DNA of 32,809 bases. Source: DTU089 sp002440045 (GTDB lineage: Bacteria > Bacillota > Clostridia > Oscillospirales > Acutalibacteraceae). Position 1 is the stretch's first letter. Each line of letters begins with the position of its first letter. The stretch lies in assembly GCA_937885695.1 (NCBI GenBank), contig CALABP010000085.1, forward strand, positions 1 to 32,809, written 5' to 3'. The position numbers and the translations under genes are program-made. Below, in pieces: positions 15,697-23,612 of the stretch. The notes under the pieces are model-generated. The model did no database searches. It was not told the origin of the DNA and saw only the letters and a list, made by a program, of their open reading frames with translations.

Positions 15697-15721
15697 TCGG
15701 CACTCAATGTCAATCAGCACT
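15688..15721 (-). repeat. Tandem 17-bp direct repeat at the merR promoter
   Basis: Two abutting 17-base units differ at one position. On the plus strand they are CAATGTCAATCGGCACT (15688-15704) and CAATGTCAATCAGCACT (15705-15721). Each carries TTGACA on the minus strand, so the second unit duplicates the -35. It could be a regulator site or a recent slippage duplication. Confidence 0.85.
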
Positions 15722-15742
15722 CTGCGGTATATTTAATATTTT

Positions 15743-15781
15743 AAAAAAACAGAGCCGTAAAAAATGCATTTTTACAGCTCT
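15743..15781 (-). terminator. Terminator of the GPH symporter gene
   Basis: On the minus strand a stem of AGAGCTGTAAAAA with TTTTTACGGCTCT, with one mismatch and a loop of a few bases, is followed by T7 (15749-15743). It separates the transporter transcript from the merR promoter. Confidence 0.88.
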
Positions 15782-15810
15782 ATTTATTTTAAATCAGTTT
15801 TGTATTAAGC

Positions 15811-18285
15811 TTATTTTTTCGCTTTCTTTTCGGCTCTGAGCTTTTCGGCAAACGCTTTTTCTTCTTTTTCAAGCTGAATGCGTCTTTCCTCCTCAAGGCG
15901 TCTTTCCTCGGCGGCTCTTACCTTTGCGTCGTCATACATAGCGGCGATTTTTTCAAAGTGAGAGTAATTTTCTTTTTCGTCGAGAAGTCTTTTTGCGTTG
16001 AGATAGGTTTTTGCCGCGGAATAATAGAGCGAATGCTCTTTTGTTGCCTTTTTAAGGTTGACGTTAAGCTCGCGGCGCTCTTTGGAAGAAGCTTTAAGTG
16101 CGTCTTTAATCTCTTTGACCTTGTCGGTTGATTTTGCTTTTTTCGCAATATCAAGCTCGTCATAAAGCTTTTTCTGGCGTTCGTCAAGCTCCTGCTCGCG
16201 GCGGTCAAAATCGTCGAAAACAGATGTGTCGAACTCTGTAAGCGTTCCGCCGAAGTTTTTGTTTATAACCTTTTTGCTGTTGAGTCTGCCGACGGCGCTT
16301 TCAATCATGGCTTTTCTGTAAAGCTTTTCTTCCTCGGTCGCTTTCGGAAGCGCCTTTGCCTGTTTTACAATATCGTCGTTGACATTTACAAGACCGGCAA
16401 GGCCGCCCGCATATATGCCCTCTGCAACACGAACTTTTTCTTTTACAAGCTCTGTTGAGAACTTGTCCATCTCTTTATTGACTATTGCCGAAATTTCTAT
16501 GTTGTCGTTATAATCGCGCGCGTCATACCATGCCTTTTTGGCGGCTTTGACAGCGGCTTTTTTCTCTGCCTTTGAGCTGTATTTTGCGTTCTTTGCGGCA
16601 CCGATACCCTTTTTAACTTCTTTAAGGTCAAGGGGCGACGCGTTTTCAAGGCTCTTTGCCTCTTCGATTATATCAATGCTTTCAACAAGCGCGTCGTCTC
16701 TTAAAGCGCCGTTGCCGAAGTCCTCAAACATAGCCCTTATTTTAAGAACCTTTATCATTGCCTTTTGCTTGACTTCGGAAAGGTCATAGAAGAAATATGG
16801 GATAACGTTCATTGCCGCGCCTATTACGGAAGCGACTATAAGTATTCCGATTATGTGATGGAATGTATCCAAATCGTAAAGGACGTCGTATGCGTTGAAT
16901 TTGCCCGCAAGAAGCTCATCGGCTTTTTCGGCGGTTATGGCGCCCGCCTTTAAAAGCTCCGACACCTTAGAGGGTGTGAACATACTTGCCGCCGCTTCTT
17001 CGTTTATGCCGCCGCGCTCGTAAAGAGTGGGAAGCACCGAGCTTGTAAGAAGCGTGATTACCGTACCTATAAGACCGACCGCACTGAACATACCGTCTAT
17101 TCTTTCGCCTGTTACATACTGCTGATAGTCACGGATGTCGCCGTTAAGAGCGGGCGTAAGAATATGAGCGAACGCGCCGACCACGCCGTTTGCAAACAGG
17201 CAGATAAGCACGACCCATATAACCGCTGCGGGGTTAACATATCTTATAACGGGGTACATTGTTGCGATAAACAGAATGTTGAAAAGGTTTGTAACGACAA
17301 GCACGTTTCTTTTGCCGAAGCGTTTTATCATAAACGGCGCAAGAATCATTCCCCAGAACGAGGCGTTGCCGTAAATTGTGGTTATAAGAGCATAGCCGCC
17401 CGCGCCGCACGCCTTTTGATAGTTATAAAGCCACCAAAGAATGTTGCCGTAAGCGCCCTCCAAAAATCCGAGCCAGCCGGCAAGCGAGATAATCCAGAAA
17501 TATTTGTTTTTGGCAACCGCCCTGAAAGCGTCGATAAAACGAATCTGAATAACGTGCGTTTTTGCCTGAACAATCTTTTCTTCAACGTTGACATAAGCAA
17601 TTATGCCTATGAGCATACCGACAATGATAATCGGCGGATAAACATAACGGTAAATGCGAATATCGTTAAGTGTATCGGTGCCCGTTATCATACGGCCGAA
17701 CAGCGGTACGATTATGTTAACTATCGAGGGAGCGAGCGAGTCCGTAACCGCTTTTATGGAGCTGACGTTTGCGCGCTCCTGCGAGTTGGGCGAAAGAACA
17801 ACAACATAGTTGTTGTAAACCTCGTAAAAGAACATATAAAAGAACTGGAAGCCGATGTTGAAAAGCAACACGACAACGCAAGCCCAAAATTCGCTCATTT
17901 TTTCATACGGCATCCACACAAAGCCGATGCCGAGAATTGCCGTGGGAATACCCATACTCATAAGGTACGGTCTGTATTTACCCTTTTTGTTGCGCGTGTT
18001 ATCAATTATGTTTGCCCTGAGCGCCGTAAGCGGGAACGACGCCAAAACGCCGAGTATGTAAATAACATAGAGCGCCGACGGCTTTATGCCGATAACATTG
18101 CCTATAAGGTTGTTGCCGACAGAGAGAATCATACCCTCAACGCAGGTGATGATGGCTTTAAAACCGATACCGCCGCCTGCGAGCGACAAAATCTCCTTAT
18201 AATTCATATAGTTTCCGAGCGGCGGCACTTTCCAATATGTTTTGACCTTGGAAAGCCCGTCCGACAGCTTTTCGCGTAAGTTCAT
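15811..18285 (-). CDS. GPH-family sugar:cation symporter with long charged C-terminal tail
   Basis: From the ATG at 18285, preceded by AGAAGGTG, the protein has 824 residues. In-frame codons continue 66 bases upstream but have no ribosome site. Residues 1 to about 500 form a twelve-helix major-facilitator transporter of the glycoside-pentoside-hexuronide type. The N-terminal GGGIGFKAIITCVEGMILSVGNNLIG and the DNTRNKKGKYRPYL loop after helix 2 are typical. Such symporters bring glycosides in with Na+ or H+. The remaining 324 residues (about 501-824) are very rich in Lys, Glu and Ala and predicted helical, ending in an EERRLEEERRIQLEKEEKAF-like coiled coil. This tail is unlike the PTS IIA domain found on LacS-type members. 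The gene stands alone with its own promoter and terminator. Confidence 0.85.
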   Translation of the reverse strand: MNLREKLSDGLSKVKTYWKVPPLGNYMNYKEILSLAGGGIGFKAIITCVEGMILSVGNNLIGNVIGIKPSALYVIYILGVLASFPLTALRANIIDNTRNKKGKYRPYLMSMGIPTAILGIGFVWMPYEKMSEFWACVVVLLFNIGFQFFYMFFYEVYNNYVVVLSPNSQERANVSSIKAVTDSLAPSIVNIIVPLFGRMITGTDTLNDIRIYRYVYPPIIIVGMLIGIIAYVNVEEKIVQAKTHVIQIRFIDAFRAVAKNKYFWIISLAGWLGFLEGAYGNILWWLYNYQKACGAGGYALITTIYGNASFWGMILAPFMIKRFGKRNVLVVTNLFNILFIATMYPVIRYVNPAAVIWVVLICLFANGVVGAFAHILTPALNGDIRDYQQYVTGERIDGMFSAVGLIGTVITLLTSSVLPTLYERGGINEEAAASMFTPSKVSELLKAGAITAEKADELLAGKFNAYDVLYDLDTFHHIIGILIVASVIGAAMNVIPYFFYDLSEVKQKAMIKVLKIRAMFEDFGNGALRDDALVESIDIIEEAKSLENASPLDLKEVKKGIGAAKNAKYSSKAEKKAAVKAAKKAWYDARDYNDNIEISAIVNKEMDKFSTELVKEKVRVAEGIYAGGLAGLVNVNDDIVKQAKALPKATEEEKLYRKAMIESAVGRLNSKKVINKNFGGTLTEFDTSVFDDFDRREQELDERQKKLYDELDIAKKAKSTDKVKEIKDALKASSKERRELNVNLKKATKEHSLYYSAAKTYLNAKRLLDEKENYSHFEKIAAMYDDAKVRAAEERRLEEERRIQLEKEEKAFAEKLRAEKKAKK

Positions 18286-18316
18286 CTCGCACCTTCTTAA
18301 AACAAATTCAGATTTA

Positions 18317-18345
18317 AGTATAACATATTTTTTCGTTTTGTCACA
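18317..18345 (-). promoter_or_regulatory. Probable promoter of the GPH symporter gene
   Basis: On the minus strand TATACT (18317-18322) is a good -10. The hexamer 17 bases upstream, TGTGAC (18340-18345), is a poor -35, so activator help or weak expression is possible. No catabolite (cre) site was recognised. Confidence 0.5.
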
Positions 18346-18407
18346 CAGCATTTGTGCCGAAAATACAATTGTTTAATTGGGCGTTTTGCACAAAACCCCG
18401 TTGACAC

Positions 18408-18438
18408 AAAAATCCGCGCACCGAAAACAGTGCGCGGA
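18408..18438 (-). terminator. Terminator of trxB
   Basis: TCCGCGCAC (18413-18421) pairs perfectly with GTGCGCGGA (18430-18438), and a T5 run follows on the minus strand. Confidence 0.85.
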
Positions 18439-18456
18439 ACACGGGTTTAGCTTTAA

Positions 18457-19359
18457 TTACAGGTTGTCAATATATCGGCACGCCGCAAGAGACGCCGCCG
18501 CGCCGTCGGCCACAGCCGTTGTGATTTGCCTGATTGTTTTTTTGCGGCAATCACCCGCCGCAAACACGCCCGCCGTTTTTGTGAAGCAGTTTTCGCCCGA
18601 ATCGAAATACCCGTCCGAAAGGGCGGCAATATCCGAAAATACGGCGTTTTTCGGCTCAAGGCCTATCGCAACAAAAAGTCCGTCAAGCGCTATTTCTTCT
18701 TCATCGCCGTCGGCTCTTTTGATAACTGCGCCCGAAAGCTCGCCGTCGCCTAAAAGCGCTTTGACCTCTACGCCCGTTTTAAACTCAACGTTATTTTTCG
18801 TTTCAAGAATTTCTATAAGCTTTCTTTCGCCCGTCAGATAGTCGAGGTTTTGAAGCACATACACCTTTTTGCATATGTCCGAAAGCAGTACCGCCTCCTG
18901 AAGCGCCGAGTTGCCGCCGCCGACAACGGCGACCGTTTTGCCGCCGAAGAACGCGCCGTCGCAAACGGCGCAATACGAAACGCCCTTGCCCGTAAGCTCG
19001 TTTTCGTTTTCAAGCCCGAGCTGTCTGTGGCGAACGCCCACGGCAATTATTACGGCTTTTGCCTCGTACTTTTTGTCGTTTGCAAAAACAAGCTTTCTTA
19101 TGCCCTCGTCAATAATTCCCGTGATCTCTTCCATTTCGACCTCGGCGCCCAAAGAAAGCGCCTGGTCAAGCATTTTGTCGGCAAGCTCGTTGCCGCTTAT
19201 CTCGGAAAAGCCCGGATAATTTTCTATTTTAGGCGAAAATGTAACCTGACCGCCGAACGTGCTTTTTTCTATAACAAGCACGCTTTTGCCCGCGCGCCTT
19301 GCATAAAGCGCCGCGGTGAGCCCCGCGGGACCCGCGCCGATGACAATTATATCATACAT
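18457..19359 (-). CDS. trxB: Thioredoxin reductase
   Basis: This FAD/NAD(P)H disulfide reductase reduces thioredoxin or related redoxins in the cytoplasm. From the ATG at 19359, preceded by AGAGGG, it has 300 residues, the normal TrxB size. An upstream in-frame codon would add 21 unrelated residues. Seen are the FAD loop GAGPAGL (8-14), the redox pair CAVC (C130, C133), the NAD(P) loop VVGGGNSALQEA (about 145-156) and the C-terminal GVFAAGDCRKKTIRQITTA. It sits downstream of nrdD on the same strand, across a 217-base repeat-bearing gap. Because that NrdD carries a fused glutaredoxin-like domain, TrxB is a plausible electron donor to it. No clear promoter of its own was found. Confidence 0.93.
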   Translation of the reverse strand: MYDIIVIGAGPAGLTAALYARRAGKSVLVIEKSTFGGQVTFSPKIENYPGFSEISGNELADKMLDQALSLGAEVEMEEITGIIDEGIRKLVFANDKKYEAKAVIIAVGVRHRQLGLENENELTGKGVSYCAVCDGAFFGGKTVAVVGGGNSALQEAVLLSDICKKVYVLQNLDYLTGERKLIEILETKNNVEFKTGVEVKALLGDGELSGAVIKRADGDEEEIALDGLFVAIGLEPKNAVFSDIAALSDGYFDSGENCFTKTAGVFAAGDCRKKTIRQITTAVADGAAASLAACRYIDNL

Positions 19360-19388
19360 AATATATATCCCTCTTTTAAAAACACAGT

Positions 19389-19570
19389 GGGGCTGTAAAA
19401 AAGTTCGGACCGCAAAAAGCATAAAAAGGATAATTAATTGCTTTTTGCTATGAATTAATTCACCCTCGGAGTAACTCTGTACACCGTCGGATAAGTCATT
19501 CCGAACAATTTTTCAAAGCCCGTTCCGGTTGTAAAATTGTATGGGGCTGTAAAAACTTTTTTACAGCCCC
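19389..19570. repeat. Folded dispersed repeat between nrdD and trxB
   Basis: The gap holds nested inverted repeats. The 19389-19409 arm (GGGGCTGTAAAAAAGTTCGGA without its last base here) is an imperfect complement of 19500-19521. Inside, GCAAAAAGCA (19412-19421) pairs perfectly with TGCTTTTTGC (19439-19448). At the right end GGGGCTGTAAAAA and TTTTTACAGCCCC form a near-perfect palindrome (19543-19570). The right part recurs at 24-98. The structure is like a small non-autonomous element (MITE) or a repetitive intergenic RNA hairpin. No coding potential was seen. Confidence 0.65.
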
Positions 19571-19576
19571 CGGTTT

Positions 19577-21973
19577 TTATAACGTCTCGGTGAACGATTT
19601 AATTGCAGGAAGGTCCGCAATAACCGTGTGCTCGTCGCCGTTTGAAATCACAAGTGACGGAGCCTGTTTAAGACCGAGCTTTATTGCAAGCTCTTTGTTG
19701 TCCTCAACATAAAGCTTTTCGTAAGAAACGCCCGCTTTATCAAGGAACTGAGCCGCTATTTTGCATTTGGGGCAGGTTTTTGTTGCGAAAAGTGTGTATT
19801 TAACGTCGCCCTCGGCGTTAATCACCTTATCCGAAACGCCCATATCGCCGCAGCAGGCGCAATGCGCGTGGTCAACCGTTCTGTCCTCTTTTTTCAAGTG
19901 AGAGTTTGCTATGTCGTAAACTCTTCTCTCTTTAAACTCTTCTGCCTTGCCGTCGTTCCAGTTCTGAACGGGGCGATAGTAGCCCGTTATACGGCTGTAA
20001 ACCTCGGTTGTGCCGCCGCAGTCGGGGCAGGTGTACTCTTCACCCTTTATATATCCGTGGTTTTTGCATACGGAATATGTGGGAGAAAGCGTGTAATAAG
20101 GAAGCTTGTAGTTTTCGGCAATCTTTCTTACAAGGTCCGCAGCAGCCCTCCAATCGGGAAGCTTTTCGCCGAGGAACGCATGGAAAACAGTGCCCGAGGT
20201 ATAAAGCGTCTGAAGCTCGTCCTGAATATCGAGCGCTTCAAAAACATCTGCCGTAAAGCTTACGGGAAGATGCGAGCTGTTTGTGTAATAAGGCGTTCCG
20301 CAGTCGCCCGAAGCCGTGATAATGTCGGGATAGCGCTTTTTGTCGTGCTTTGCAAGACGGTAAGTGGTGCTTTCCGCAGGTGTTGCTTCAAGGTTATAAA
20401 GGTCGCCGTAAGCCTCCTGATAATCGGAGAGTCTGTCTCTCATATGATTGAGAACTTCTTTTGTGAACTCCTGAGTCTCTTTGTGGGTCATATCTTTTCT
20501 GAGCCACTTTGCGTTAAGACCGACTTCGTTCATACCGATAAGACCGATGGTTGAGAAGTGGTTGTTGAACGTGCCGAGGTATCTCTTTGTGTAAGGGTAA
20601 AGTCCCTCGTCAAGAAGCTTTGTGATTATTGTTCTTTTTACTTTAAGAGAACGCGCGGCAATATCCATAAGCTTGTCAAGGCGTTTATAGAAGTCCTCGA
20701 CGTTTTCGGCAAGATATGCAATTCGCGGCATATTAATGGTTACAACGCCGACAGAACCTGTGCTTTCGCCGCTGCCGAAATAGCCGCCGCTTTTCTTTCT
20801 TAACTCGCGAAGGTCAAGACGAAGTCTGCAGCACATGGAGCGAACGTCGGACGGCTCCATATCCGAATTGACATAGTTTGAGAAATAAGGCGTGCCGTAT
20901 TTTGCGGTCATTTCAAAAAGGAGCTTGTTGTTCTCGGTTTCGGACCAGTCAAAATCGCGGGTTATCGAATATGTGGGAATGGGATATTGGAAGCCTCTGC
21001 CGTGAGCGTCGCCCTCAATCATAATCTCGATGAAGGCTTTGTTCACCATATCCATTTCTTTTTTGCAGTCGCCGTAGGTGAAATCCATCTCTTTGCCGCC
21101 GACTATTGCGGGCATATCTTTAAGGTCCGCGGGAACAGTCCAGTCAAGAGTGATGTTTGAAAACGGAGCCTGAGTGCCCCAGCGCGACGGCGTGTTCACG
21201 CCGAAAATGAATGATTCAAGGCATTTTTTAACCTGGTTATAGTCAAGATTGTCAGCCCTTACAAACGGTGCAAGGTATGTGTCGAACGACGAAAACGCCT
21301 GTGCGCCCGCCCACTCGTTCTGCATAATGCCGAGGAAGTTGACCATCTGGTTGCAAAGCGTTGCAAGGTGGCTTGCGGGAGAAGAGGTTATTTTGCCGGG
21401 AACGCCGCCGAGACCCTCTTTAATGAGCTGTTTTAACGACCAGCCCGCGCAATAGCCCGTGAGCATTGAAAGGTCGTGAATGTGAAGGTCGGCGTTTCTG
21501 TGGGCGTTTGCTATTTCTTCGTCATAAATTTCGGAAAGCCAATAGTTAGCCGTGATTGCGCCCGAGTTTGAAAGAATAAGTCCGCCGACAGAGTATGTAA
21601 CGGTGGAATTTTCTTTAACGCGCCAGTCGGTTACTTTAACATAGCTGTCAACAAGCTCTTTATAGTCAAGAATTGTCGATTTCATATTGCGGAGCTTTTC
21701 GCGCTGTTTTCTGTAAAGAATGTAGCTTTTTGCAACGTCGGCATAACCCGCCTGAACAAGAACGGACTCAACGCTGTCCTGAATATCCTCAACCGCGATA
21801 AGCTTATCTTTTATCTTCGGCTCAAAGTCGGCTGTGACTTTAAGCGCGAGGAAGTCTATCATATTGTCGTTGTACTGTTTTTCGCAAGCTTCAAACGCCT
21901 GTTTTACGGCGGAAGCTATCTTTGAAATGTCAAACTCGGCTATTTTGCCGTCTCTTTTAATGACCTGATACAT
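19577..21973 (-). CDS. nrdD: Anaerobic (class III) ribonucleotide reductase with fused glutaredoxin-like domain
   Basis: NrdD reduces ribonucleoside triphosphates with a glycyl radical. The start at 21973 (798 residues) has GGGAG at proper spacing, while an ATG nine bases upstream is too close to it. In order: an ATP-cone (about 1-95) starting MYQVIKRDGKIAEFD; the ten-stranded barrel with RSMCCRLRLDLRELRKKSGG; a zinc site C636, H639, C649, C652, with His in place of one of the usual four Cys; the glycyl radical region SRITGYY with G664; a C-A-C-C cluster near 705-708; and, from about 725, a thioredoxin-fold domain FATKTCPKCKIAAQFL (C734, C737) with QAPSLVI. Ordinary NrdD ends after the radical loop. 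The extra domain probably replaces a separate NrdH-type redoxin. Confidence 0.93.
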   Translation of the reverse strand: MYQVIKRDGKIAEFDISKIASAVKQAFEACEKQYNDNMIDFLALKVTADFEPKIKDKLIAVEDIQDSVESVLVQAGYADVAKSYILYRKQREKLRNMKSTILDYKELVDSYVKVTDWRVKENSTVTYSVGGLILSNSGAITANYWLSEIYDEEIANAHRNADLHIHDLSMLTGYCAGWSLKQLIKEGLGGVPGKITSSPASHLATLCNQMVNFLGIMQNEWAGAQAFSSFDTYLAPFVRADNLDYNQVKKCLESFIFGVNTPSRWGTQAPFSNITLDWTVPADLKDMPAIVGGKEMDFTYGDCKKEMDMVNKAFIEIMIEGDAHGRGFQYPIPTYSITRDFDWSETENNKLLFEMTAKYGTPYFSNYVNSDMEPSDVRSMCCRLRLDLRELRKKSGGYFGSGESTGSVGVVTINMPRIAYLAENVEDFYKRLDKLMDIAARSLKVKRTIITKLLDEGLYPYTKRYLGTFNNHFSTIGLIGMNEVGLNAKWLRKDMTHKETQEFTKEVLNHMRDRLSDYQEAYGDLYNLEATPAESTTYRLAKHDKKRYPDIITASGDCGTPYYTNSSHLPVSFTADVFEALDIQDELQTLYTSGTVFHAFLGEKLPDWRAAADLVRKIAENYKLPYYTLSPTYSVCKNHGYIKGEEYTCPDCGGTTEVYSRITGYYRPVQNWNDGKAEEFKERRVYDIANSHLKKEDRTVDHAHCACCGDMGVSDKVINAEGDVKYTLFATKTCPKCKIAAQFLDKAGVSYEKLYVEDNKELAIKLGLKQAPSLVISNGDEHTVIADLPAIKSFTETL

Positions 21974-22013
21974 TCCTTGCATCTCCCGTTAATTTTTTAA
22001 AATTGCAAAAAAG

Positions 22014-22042
22014 ATAATAACAGATTAAATTGCGTATGTCAA
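22014..22042 (-). promoter_or_regulatory. nrdD promoter with the -35 inside a perfect palindrome
   Basis: On the minus strand TTGACA (22037-22042) and TATTAT (22014-22019) are 17 bases apart. The -35 is exactly the six-base centre of a palindrome with perfect ten-base arms, AAATTGCGTA (22027-22036) and TACGCAATTT (22043-22052). A repressor bound there would cover the -35. Confidence 0.8.
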
Positions 22043-22060
22043 TACGCAATTTTGCCCAAA

Positions 22061-22119
22061 ACACAATATCTTGTGGCTGAAATATTTGTACAATCAATTT
22101 CAGTCACAAGATATAGATG
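22061..22119 (-). promoter_or_regulatory. Two NrdR-box-like sites upstream of nrdD
   Basis: Box 1, ACACAATATCTTGTGG (22061-22076), matches the NrdR consensus ACACWATATATWGTGT at 14 of 16 positions. Box 2, TCACAAGATATAGATG (22104-22119), matches in inverted orientation at 11 of 16, keeping the core. The centres are 43 bases apart, about four helical turns. NrdR represses ribonucleotide reductase genes when dATP is high. The boxes also form an inverted repeat of 18 bases with one mismatch. A second possible -10, TATAAT on the minus strand (22122-22127), would place box 2 at its start site. Confidence 0.65.
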
Positions 22120-22192
22120 TGATTATATGCAATTCAAACAGTATTTTCAGTCGAATTTTGTAAAACTTTACCCAACGATTTGGCTTGACAAG

Positions 22193-22909
22193 TTAATTTT
22201 CGCCGCATAACGCCTCTGTTACACGCACAATATCGTCGTTTATCACAATATTTGCCGCGCCGTCAAACGGTGTGGGCGATTTGTTGATAAGGGCAAGCGT
22301 TTTTCCCCTGAAAAATCTTAAAAACGACGCCGCCGGGTATACCGCAAGCGATGTGCCGACAACTATTAAACATTCCGCTTTTTTAATTGCGTCAACGGCG
22401 CCGTTTACCGTTTCTTCGCAAAGCGGCTCTTCATAAAGCACAACGTCGGGCTTTATTATGCCGCCGCATTTTTTGCAGACGGGCACGCCAATTGAAGAAT
22501 AGACATACTTTTCATCATAAAACGCGCCGCAGTTTGTGCAGTAGTTTCGCCGTATACTTCCGTGAAGCTCAAAAACGCGCTTACTGCCTGCGTCCGTATG
22601 AAGCCCGTCTATATTCTGCGTGACGACAGATACGTTTTTGCCTTTTTCTTGGAGCTTTGAAAAAAAGATGTGCGCTTTGTTGGGCTTTGCATTCGGGTAC
22701 ATCATTTTTGATTTGTATTCAACAAAAAACGAATGCGAAATAATTTCCTCGGGCAAAAAGCCGCCGGTACCGCTTTCGTTATAAAGCCCGTCTGCCGAGC
22801 GAAAATCGGGTATACCCGACGGGCAGCTTATGCCTGCGCCCGTAAAAACGCATATTTCTTTTGATTCGTCTATAGCTTCTTTTAACTGAGCAATTTCTTT
22901 TTCAAACAT
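22193..22909 (-). CDS. Sir2-family NAD-dependent protein deacylase
   Basis: From the ATG at 22909 the protein has 238 residues. An in-frame ATG 51 bases upstream lies inside nrdG. Sirtuin motifs are complete: VFTGAGISCPSGIPDFRS (about 21-38), VVTQNIDGLH (95-104), FELHGS with catalytic H116, zinc cysteines C124, C127, C145 and C148, and VVGTSLAVYPAA for NAD binding. Bacterial sirtuins remove acetyl or longer acyl groups from lysines, for example of acetyl-CoA synthetase. It begins one base after the nrdG stop, so it is translated from the nrdG transcript. A functional link to ribonucleotide reduction is not established. Confidence 0.92.
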   Translation of the reverse strand: MFEKEIAQLKEAIDESKEICVFTGAGISCPSGIPDFRSADGLYNESGTGGFLPEEIISHSFFVEYKSKMMYPNAKPNKAHIFFSKLQEKGKNVSVVTQNIDGLHTDAGSKRVFELHGSIRRNYCTNCGAFYDEKYVYSSIGVPVCKKCGGIIKPDVVLYEEPLCEETVNGAVDAIKKAECLIVVGTSLAVYPAASFLRFFRGKTLALINKSPTPFDGAANIVINDDIVRVTEALCGEN

Positions 22910-22910
22910 T

Positions 22911-23600
22911 TTAAAGCCCCCGAACCTCTGCCGTCGGAATATATTCGCGCGCTTTTTCAAGCATTTCGTACATCTCGGCTTTTTTAACGCCCTCGCAGGT
23001 GCCGTCTATAAGGTCGCCGGAGTTTACGAAATTCTGCAAAAAATACCTCGGCGCGCCTTTTATGGCGGCGCAAAGACGCGAAATATCATCTTTTGTGTGA
23101 AAGCGCTTTACAACGGTTGTGCGAAACTCGTAATCGACCTTGTTTAAAGAAAGAAGCTCAACGGTTTTTTTCACGGGCGAAACATCAATACCGGGAACGC
23201 CGACCGTTTCGCCGTATTTTTCCCAGCAGTTTTTAATATCGACAGCAACGTAATCGACAAGTCCCATATCTATAATATCGCGCAGTCTGTCGGGGAAAAA
23301 GCCGTTTGTGTCAAGCTTTACGGGGTAGCCCATATCCTTAATTTCATATAAAAAGCGTTCAATATCCTTTTGAATAAGCGGCTCGCCGCCTGTTACGGCA
23401 ACGCCGTCAAGGATTCCCCTGCGCTTTTTCAAATGGTCAAAAATTTCGCTTTCGTCAAAATATGAGCCGTCAAGCTCTGTCACAAGCACCGCGTTGTGAC
23501 AAAAGGGGCACCTTAAATTGCACCCGCCCGTAAACACCGTACACGCGGTGTGCCCGGGATAATCTAAAAGAGTAAGCTTTTGAAAGCCCTTTATAAGCAT
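22911..23600 (-). CDS. nrdG: Anaerobic ribonucleotide reductase activating protein (radical SAM)
   Basis: NrdG uses a [4Fe-4S] cluster and S-adenosylmethionine to generate the glycyl radical on NrdD. The 229 residues show the radical-SAM cluster motif CNLRCPFCHN (28-37), GVAVTGGEP (about 67-75) and the conserved start GFQKLTLLDYPG, which is the longer (NrdG2-like) form common beside clostridial nrdD genes. It lies between the rhamnosidase (12 bases upstream) and sir2 (one base downstream). It is therefore transcribed separately from nrdD, which has its own promoter about 0.9 kb further on. Its ribosome site (GAAGTG) is only moderate. Confidence 0.9.
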   Translation of the reverse strand: MLIKGFQKLTLLDYPGHTACTVFTGGCNLRCPFCHNAVLVTELDGSYFDESEIFDHLKKRRGILDGVAVTGGEPLIQKDIERFLYEIKDMGYPVKLDTNGFFPDRLRDIIDMGLVDYVAVDIKNCWEKYGETVGVPGIDVSPVKKTVELLSLNKVDYEFRTTVVKRFHTKDDISRLCAAIKGAPRYFLQNFVNSGDLIDGTCEGVKKAEMYEMLEKAREYIPTAEVRGL

Positions 23601-23612
23601 ATTTACACTTCT

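Noticed and set aside
17164..18279. Long plus-strand open frame (about 370 codons) opposite the GPH symporter gene
   Set aside because: It is the mirror of a clear transporter gene. Its translation is Cys/His/Arg-rich without domain or ribosome site, as expected from the antisense of a GC-skewed reading frame.
19862..20554. Plus-strand open frame opposite nrdD
   Set aside because: It lies wholly within the conserved C-terminal half of NrdD and has no independent signals.
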